Of a stretch of DNA of 64,000 nt, positions 57,688 to 64,000 are shown in pieces. How positions within the stretch are numbered: position 1 is the stretch's first letter; every line of letters begins with the position of its first letter. Source of the DNA: Eriocheir sinensis (taxonomy: Eukaryota; Arthropoda; Malacostraca; Decapoda; Varunidae). The position numbers and the translations under genes are program-made. The DNA lies in the NCBI RefSeq assembly GCF_024679095.1, contig NC_066515.1, forward strand, positions 24,439,387-24,503,386. The letters run 5' to 3'. Under the pieces are notes generated by a model. The model saw only the letters and a program-made list of their open reading frames with translations, ran no database searches and was not told the origin of the DNA.

Positions 57688-58260
57688 GCCACCCACCTGA
57701 GCGGCGTCTTTCTGATCCTACCTCGGGTGAAGCGACTGTCAACACCTGAAGCTAATCCCCCTACCGCCCTGCCCCCCTCACCCCCTTCCCCCCTCTCCCC
57801 CCACACCTCCTCCCCTCGGCATCTTTTCTCTTCCCATACGAGCCGCCGCGTCTGCATCCCTCCTTCTCTCCTCCTCCTCTCCGTTCTCTTTCCTACACTC
57901 CTATCTGTTCCTCTCTCCTCCTTCCTTCTATCTCTCACTTTCCTCTTTTCTTCCTCCTCTCTCCTTTCCTCTTCTTTTCTTTCTTCTCTTCCGTTATCTC
58001 CCCCTTTTCTTCTTCATCCCCTTCCCGTCTTCTTCCTCCTCTTTTCTCCCTCCCTTTTCAGTTTACTTCCTCCCCTTCATCATTCCCATCTTCTCCCTTT
58101 CTTTCGCTCCTTCATTTAAATCTCCTGGTCTTTCCTCCTGTTTTATCAATATCATCGTCTTCCTCTAATATTCTCTCTTATTGTGCTTCTGTATTTTTTT
58201 TTTCTCGAACTCCTCCTCCTCTTCCTCTTCCTCCTCCTGCCGCTTCTTTCTCAATCTCTA
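57687..58260. other. pyrimidine-rich domain
   Basis: C/T-rich; frames are compositional. CCT patches at about 58211-58240. Confidence 0.65.
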
Positions 58261-58700
58261 GACACAATAAAACGCACACCTTGACCTCAACTGACCTTCC
58301 CTGACCTCACCTGTAATGAGCCGAGGCGTGAAATGAGGGGGAGATAAGGGAACGGACTGGGAGAGAAGGGAAGGGGCGGGAAGGGGAGGGAAAGGGCGGG
58401 GAGAGAGACGCCAGGTGAAGGGGCTTAGCGGGGAAGTGTTGATGGGTGGACAGATTAACAGGTAGTTGATGGGGGTGATGAAGAAGGGGGGAGATGAGGG
58501 ATAAGGGAGAGGAAAAAAATAAGGGAGAGGAAGATAAGGGTGAGGAAGGGGATGAGGGGGCTGAAAAAGGTATTGGAAGGGAGTTGTGAAGGGGGAGGGA
58601 GGGGAAGTGAAGGGGGAAGGGTAAGAGAGGGAAGGGGAGATAAGAAGGGGAAGAGGAAGGGGTAATGAAGGGAAGAGAAGATGTAAAAGATAAGGTGATT
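58261..58700. other. purine-rich domain
   Basis: GGGAAGGGG/GAGGAAGG-rich, giving a direct strand switch from the preceding C/T domain. GGGCGGGAAGGGG patches near 58375. Confidence 0.65.
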
Positions 58701-58759
58701 TTCTCTCTATCTATCTATCTATCTCCCTTTTTTTTCTTTATCTATATGCCTGTCTATCT

Positions 58760-58791
<32 letters not shown>

Positions 58792-58799
58792 TATCCGTG
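58701..58799. repeat. (CTAT)n and (CT)10
   Basis: CTAT tetramers 58707-58725; CT 58770-58790. Confidence 0.85.
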
Positions 58800-59130
58800 T
58801 ATTGCTTTCGGTCTCCAGAACAACAGAGGTTTGAAGATTAGCAGGGGTACGATAATTTGCCCCACCCTAAGATGCCGGCGCCTTACAACACTATATAAAC
58901 AAACATTATCACTCCCCTGCCAGCCGTGTGACACCTCCGCCCAGCTTCGCGCCTTCGTTGTAAGCTCCCCGCCCTTCTGTTACCCGCTATCACTGCCTTA
59001 TAGCTTTCGTTTTATAGGCGGGAGGCTGTAAAACGCGGCCATAAATCTTGTATAGTGTAGCTTCAAACAATTCGTCATTCACTTGTGTATTTGAGGCGGC
59101 TTGTTTCATGGCGTGGAGGTGTTGGTGAAG
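58800..59130. other. complex island, candidate regulatory DNA
   Basis: About 300 bp balanced. It holds CTATATAAAC, TTTTATAGGC, GGCTGTAAAACG and GGCCATAAATC within a CpG-containing context. A 66-codon + frame is not recognisable. Promoter or enhancer identity is inference. Confidence 0.43.
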
Positions 59131-59131
59131 G

Positions 59132-59162
<31 letters not shown>

Positions 59163-59280
59163 TTGTGTATGTTTGCTTGTGTGTGTGTGTGTGTTCCTGG
59201 TTATGGGTACAGGTGGTGTGTGTGTCTGTGTGTTTGGAACGGTGTGTGAGTTTGTGTGTACGTATATTTGTTTCCCTTTG
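59131..59280. repeat. imperfect (GT)n
   Basis: GT 59137-59162, then TGTG-rich DNA with TATG, CTTG and CTG interruptions to about 59262. Confidence 0.88.
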
Positions 59281-59474
59281 ATCTTTTATTGTTTGAAGAA
59301 GAAAAAGAAAGAAGGAAGAAAAGTAGTGGAAAGAAAAAGAAGAATAAGAAGAAACTAGAGAGCGAATAAGAGGTTAAGAAGATGAATAGGAAAAGGAAGG
59401 CAAAGAAAAGGAAGAAAAGGAATGAAGAAAAATAAGACAAGAAAAGAAAAGTGGAAGAGAAAAATAATATCGGC

Positions 59475-59478
<4 letters not shown>
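59281..59478. other. A/G-rich spacer
   Basis: GAAAAAGAAG-type imperfect repeats. No gene seen. Confidence 0.55.
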
Positions 59479-59520
<42 letters not shown>

Positions 59521-59604
59521 ACCTACAACCTCACCTACACTCCCCTTCCCTCACCTTTCCCCCTTCCTCCTCCTCCTCCTCCTCCTCCTCCTCCTCCTCC
59601 TCCT
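59479..59604. repeat. (CA)20 ... (CCT)13
   Basis: CA 59479-59518; CCT 59565-59604. Confidence 0.95.
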
Positions 59605-59889
59605 CACTCCCTTTCCTGTTCATTACTTGCAAGGAGGAACTGAAATAAAGAGAGTTTTGTCCCTCCACTTGTTATATGTTCCACTTTAATGAAATTCTAG
59701 TCGCCTCTCGCCCACGCCCGGGTCTGGAGAGTTCGGCGCTGACCTCCATCTCGGCCCCTTCCCATAGCGGCGCGAGATCTCGGTTCGGCGAGGTTTCCAG
59801 CGGCCCCTCAAGGCTTGGTGTATCGGTGTGTGTGTTAATGTGGACTGTACTACGGGCAAATTGATTCTGCTCAGTGCTACATATTATCC

Positions 59890-59892
<3 letters not shown>
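59605..59892. other. complex GC-richer spacer
   Basis: 59690-59880 is balanced and CpG-containing; frames open on both strands without recognisable domains. Confidence 0.4.
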
Positions 59893-60244
<352 letters not shown>

Positions 60245-60325
60245 AGGAGAAAGAAGAAGAAGAAGAAGAAGAAGAAGAAGAGGAAGACGAAGAAGAAGAA
60301 GAGGAAGAAGAAGAAGAAGAAAGGA
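60245..60325. repeat. (GAA)n microsatellite, interrupted
   Basis: AAG/GAA triplets with GGAAGACG interruptions. Confidence 0.9.
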
Positions 60326-60780
60326 AGAGGGGACTGTGTTACTTCGAATGTCAAAGAGATCGAAATTTGGGATTGAGGGAAAGTTGGATTAGAAAGAGAA
60401 AGAGAAGAAGAATGAAAGAAAGACACAAGAAAACAGTGAGACGAAGAAGCAAGAAAAAAAGGCGAATGAGAAAATGGAGGAAAAGAAAAGGAAGGAAGAA
60501 GGAACGAGAAAAAGGGGAATGAGAAAATGGACATAAAGAAAAGAAAGGAAGAAGGAAAAAGAAAATAGGGGATTGAGAAAATGGATTAAAAGAAAAGGGA
60601 AGAAGGAACAAAAAAAGGGGAATTAGAAAATGGAGGAAAAGTAAAAAAAGAAGGAAAAAAAGGGGAATGAGAAAATGGAGGAAAAGTAAAAAAAGAAGGA
60701 AAAAAAAGGGAATGAGAAAATAGAGATAAAGAAAAGAAAGGAAGAAGGAACAAGCCAAAACAGAATATAGGTGAGAACAA
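60326..60780. repeat. ~50-57 bp purine minisatellite
   Basis: GGGGAATGAGAAAATGG (or variant) recurs near 60513, 60568, 60617, 60662 and 60708, each followed by GGAAAAG or AAAAGAAAAG blocks. Minus-strand Phe/Leu/Ser frames are repeat translations. Confidence 0.82.
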
Positions 60781-61219
60781 ATCATTTCTCTTCGCCTTAA
60801 AAAAAAAACATTCATCGTCGTTGCAACACAAAAAGCCCAGTGACCTCCTTTTCTCTCTCTCGCTCTCTGCTTTGTTTCACTGCTCCGAAGCCTTGATCCA
60901 ATGACTCCCGATCCTTCACCTCCAAAAAGGGATCGACGCGCATTGAACCCCCACACGAAACCTCCATCCCAAGCACTTATTTGAATCGCTTAGACCTCCA
61001 TCTGGACACACTAAAAGAATGGATCTGGAAGGGGAGAGAGAGAACGAAAAAGAGAAAATGGATACACGAAGACTATTATGAAGGATTGGCTCTTAATTCC
61101 CTCCTTCTCTTCTCTTCTTCACTAAAACAATGGCTCAGGAAGGGAAGAGAGGATGAGAAATAGAAGAGAGAACGAGAAATGGAAGATACGAGAAGGAGAG
61201 AGAGTTAACGAAGAGAAAT
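60781..61219. other. mixed spacer
   Basis: Balanced 60780-61030, then A/G-rich. No recognisable protein. Confidence 0.4.
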
Positions 61220-61416
61220 ATATAGGAGAGGTACTTCCCTTTTTCTCTTCCTCTCTTCGTCTCAGAACTCGTAACCTGAAATGAACGAGTCTTGAACGAG
61301 TAGAAAGAGAGAGAACGTTTACTGAGAAAATTACGAGCGAGAGACTTTCCCTTTCTTCTCTTCCCTTCTTCTCTTCGTCCCAGAACTCGTAGCCCGAAAT
61401 GAACGAGTCGTGAACG

Positions 61417-61457
<41 letters not shown>

Positions 61458-61600
61458 CCGTTCATGAAGAGAAATACAAAGAGGAGACTATACGTTTATC
61501 CTCTTCCCTTGTTCTCTTCCTTTCTTCTCTTCCCTTCTCTTCGTCCTTAACTCGTAGCCCGAAATGAACGAGTCGCGAACGAGCCGCCTTGTCCTCTACG
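61220..61600. repeat. 3-copy repeat with a conserved ACTCGT...ACGAGT hairpin
   Basis: The core AACTCGTAxCC-GAAATGAACGAGTC lies near 61265, 61384 and 61547 (spacings 119 and about 163). It is preceded by a TCTTCCCTTxTTCTCTTCGTC tract. The core holds an inverted pair ACTCGT/ACGAGT. The longer second step contains a 36-A run. Confidence 0.85.
61420..61455 (+). repeat. (A)36 homopolymer
   Basis: Thirty-six A residues directly after the second GAACGAGC core. It could be slippage of a short A run or the tail of an insertion with no visible body. Confidence 0.95.
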
Positions 61601-61719
61601 TGTCATCGATAAGGATTCACGAGCGGGGTTACGAGATGCTTCGGAGCCTCGTCTCGTTTTCCGGCGACGTCTTGAGAGCGAGTGGAGGCGCTTATCGCTG
61701 CCTTGGTCTTTATGAAAGG
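61601..61719. other. complex spacer
   Basis: Balanced CpG-containing sequence continuing from the third repeat core. No recognisable protein. Confidence 0.4.
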
Positions 61720-62142
61720 GGGGAGGTGGAGGTGGATGGAGGGGGAGGTGGAGGAGTGGAGAGAAAAAGGATGAAGGTAATAAAATATCGAGGAAAGTAG
61801 GGTAAAGATGAAGAGGAAGTGGAGGAAGAGGAAGAGGAGAAGGAGAGAAGAGGAAAGGAAGGAAGAGGTGGAGTGGATGGAGAAGGATGGAGGAAAGTGA
61901 GGGAAAGATGAAGAGGAAGTAGGGGAAGAAAAAAGTGGATGATGATGGAACAGAATGAAAAGAACGAATGGGGGAGGGAAGGAGAGAAGAAGGGAGGAAG
62001 GGAGAGGTGGAAAAGTGAAAGGAAAAGGACAGGAGAGAGGAGAAAAGTGGAGTAGAGATGAAGAAAAAAAGGATTGGTGGAAGAAAAATAGAAGAAGAAA
62101 GAAGTGGATGATGAAAAAGAATAAAGATGTAGTTAGAATTGT

Positions 62143-62147
<5 letters not shown>
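61720..62147. other. purine-rich domain
   Basis: GGAGG/GAAGAGG-rich with loose ~110 bp repetition (AGTxGGGTAAAGATGAAGAGG type near 61798 and 61897). Frames are compositional. Confidence 0.6.

Positions 62148-62206
<59 letters not shown>
62148..62206. repeat. (CA)29 microsatellite
   Basis: Perfect CA run. Confidence 0.97.
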
Positions 62207-62208
<2 letters not shown>

Positions 62209-62321
62209 GGGGGTCGTAACAGAGCTTGTCTGCTAAAAGATTTGAGTCAGTAAATTGGATCTGCAAAAGGAGGGTCGGTCATTAGGCCATATTTCGCGGC
62301 CGCCCGCCATGCATACCCAAG

Positions 62322-62322
<1 letters not shown>

Positions 62323-62411
<89 letters not shown>

Positions 62412-62412
62412 A
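62323..62412. repeat. (GT)35-(GA)10 compound
   Basis: GT 62323-62392 directly joined to GA to 62412. The GT arm is complementary to the CA run 117 bp upstream. Confidence 0.97.
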
Positions 62413-63197
62413 TGTAACTGTTAAAAAAAATAGATAGCAGGGTAGGATATATGATGTGGGGTGACTTCGCACAGAGAATATGAAGGAGAGGAAATAACAA
62501 GAATAATGTATTGTATAATTTAGAAGCAAACTGAGGAAGAGAAGGATGAACAATGAGTAACGTGAGAGATGGTTAGAGGAGATGGATGAATGGGCTTGAG
62601 GAATGAGTGAGGAAAAGAAGAAGGTAAGAAAGATGGAGAAGAAAGAATTAAGGAAATGGTAATTGAAGGGGGAATAAGGAAGATGAGGGAGTAAATAGAG
62701 TAGGAAGGAAAGGACAACATATACAAAAAAAGGTGTAGAAGAGAAACTAAGAAGAGGTGTTGAAGAGAAACTAAGAGGAGAAACTAAGAAGTGTAGAAGA
62801 GAAGTTAAGAAGAGGTGTAGAAGAGAAACGAAGAGGTGTAGAAACTAAGAGACGTAGAAGAGACACTAAGAGGTGTAGAAACTAAGAGACGTAGAAGAGA
62901 CACTAAGAATAGGCGATATAGGATGAAGGAAGAATTGAGGAAATGGTAAATGAAGGGTGAATAAAGAAGGGTGAGGGAGTAAATAGGGTAATAGGGGAAA
63001 TGAGGATGAAGGGTGAGTGAAAGAGCTAGTAAGAGACGAGACGAGAGAGATATGGGAGTTAAGAGAAGCGAAAGGGTAATGAAGAGGTATGGGAAATGTT
63101 AAAAGGGAATGGGTAACGTAGACTAATGGGAATGGGGAAGGGATAAGGGAGGGTATTTAAGGGAGGAATGAGTGATGGTTTGGGACGCTGATGATGA

Positions 63198-63198
<1 letters not shown>
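62413..63198. repeat. purine-rich DNA with ~25-40 bp repeats
   Basis: GTGTAGAAGAGAAACTAAGA-type phrases recur between 62730 and 62910 at irregular 20-45 bp spacing. AAATGGTAATTGAAGGG recurs near 62653 and 62941. Confidence 0.75.

Positions 63199-63260
<62 letters not shown>
63199..63260. repeat. (GA)30 microsatellite
   Basis: Perfect GA run. Confidence 0.97.
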
Positions 63261-63261
<1 letters not shown>

Positions 63262-63718
63262 GGAAAGGGAGAGAGAGAGGGAGAGAAATATAGGATGACA
63301 AGAGAAGAGAGGGAGGAGAGAAAAGTGTGACAGAGATGAGGGAGGGAGAAAACGGAAAGGGAAGAAGAGTAGAGAAGACGTAAGGGAGAGAAACCGAAGA
63401 ATGAGAGAGAAAAGGGAGAGTGAGAAAGAGAAGAGAGAGACTAGTTAAGGGGTGAGGGAGAGGGGAAGAAAGGGCAAAGAGAAAGAGATGAGAAAAGGTA
63501 AGGGGGAGAAACTGAAGATAAATAAGGGAGAGGAGAAAAGAAGTATGGGTGATGAAGGAAATGTAGAGAGAACAGAAAGGGTGAAGGAGAGAAAGCGGAG
63601 AGGGGGAAGTGAGGGAAAGGGGAGGGATAGGTAAAGAGAAAGAGAACAGGGAGAGAAAGTGGAGAGTGAGAGAAGAGGTAAGGGAGAGGCGAAGTGAGGG
63701 CGCGTCAGGGAGGGAGTT
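63261..63718. other. purine-rich domain
   Basis: GAGAGAAA/GGGAGAG-rich. Frames are compositional. Confidence 0.65.
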
Positions 63719-63761
63719 GGGGTGGGGGGGTCAGGGGTAAGGGAGGGGGGGGGGGACGGGT
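63719..63761 (+). other. G-quadruplex candidate
   Basis: Six G runs of 3 or more, one of them 12 long, lie within 43 bp with short T/C/A loops. Confidence 0.7.
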
Positions 63762-64000
63762 CATTAGTGCCGGCGGTCTGTTTGATGTGTGAGGGGGACG
63801 TGCGTGGCCGTCTCAATTCTTTTATTGTTTTATATCCTTTAATGATGGCCAATTATCCTTGAGCGCTGGTCACCGCCGCCAGGACCAGAAGGAGGAGGAG
63901 GAGGAGGAGGAGGAGGAGAGGAAGACATGGTGTACTACTTCTGTCTTTCCCATTTCCCGTCTGTTCAAGTTTTTTTTCTTATCTTTATAATTAGAGAATG
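63762..64000. other. complex spacer with (GGA)8
   Basis: Balanced sequence to 63885, GGA triplets 63892-63916, then mixed to the window edge. No gene seen. Confidence 0.45.

Overview
This window is eukaryotic and mostly non-coding. It is dominated by microsatellites, tandem minisatellite arrays and long one-strand pyrimidine (C/T) or purine (A/G) tracts, with islands of complex sequence between them. I find no intact host protein-coding gene. The only convincing coding matter belongs to retrotransposons. A short CCTAA run (the ancestral arthropod telomere repeat), CR1/L2-like and RTE-like LINE remains, a dispersed A-tailed SINE-like repeat, and very dense (CT)n, (GT)n, (GGA)n and (GTA)n tracts together suggest an arthropod, most likely a malacostracan crustacean such as a decapod. 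This assignment is an inference; no species is identified.

Layout. About 0.2-5.2 kb is a polypyrimidine domain with long (TC)n, (TG)n and (CA)n tracts and an evolving 71-76 bp minisatellite. About 5.5-6.2 kb is polypurine, and 6.2-8.5 kb is again pyrimidine-rich with 141-143 bp duplications. A 139 bp triplicate lies at 8.86-9.29 kb and a 161 bp duplicate at 9.35-9.67 kb. Two reverse-strand SINE-like copies lie at 12.2 and 12.4 kb, and an interstitial CCTAA run at 14.26 kb. A 139 bp array at 16.7-17.65 kb contains a third SINE-like copy. The main element, at 18.09-20.99 kb, is a CR1/L2-type LINE with endonuclease, reverse transcriptase and C-terminal region, broken by three single-base frameshifts and one stop. 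It ends in a 3'-UTR of 28 bp repeats and an octamer tail.

From 21 to 33 kb there are compound microsatellites, several non-repetitive islands that could be regulatory, and a 206 bp x5 array. From 33.9 to 36.4 kb there is a 41 bp/123 bp higher-order array, a fourth SINE-like copy, and a 123 bp array split by a foreign 549 bp block. From 36.4 to 44.6 kb there are islands, T-rich DNA, a 150 bp array and ~100 and 76 bp arrays. At 44.66-45.19 kb there is a 5'-truncated RTE-like LINE 3' end whose terminus is tandemly duplicated. From 46 to 52 kb there are three more arrays: a 120 bp dimeric array, a 31/62 bp array and a 140 bp x9 array. From 52 to 64 kb there are pyrimidine and purine domains, a 174 bp array carrying the fifth SINE-like copy, a 170 bp duplication, another complex island near 58.9 kb, and purine-rich DNA with a G-run cluster near the end.

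The only functional relationships visible are among the mobile elements: non-autonomous SINE-like copies normally borrow LINE machinery, and two LINE lineages are represented. Nothing here resembles an operon, prophage, CRISPR locus or defence system. The most interesting material is the interplay of retroelements with tandem arrays, the higher-order structure of several minisatellites, and islands carrying Abd-B/Cdx-like sites.
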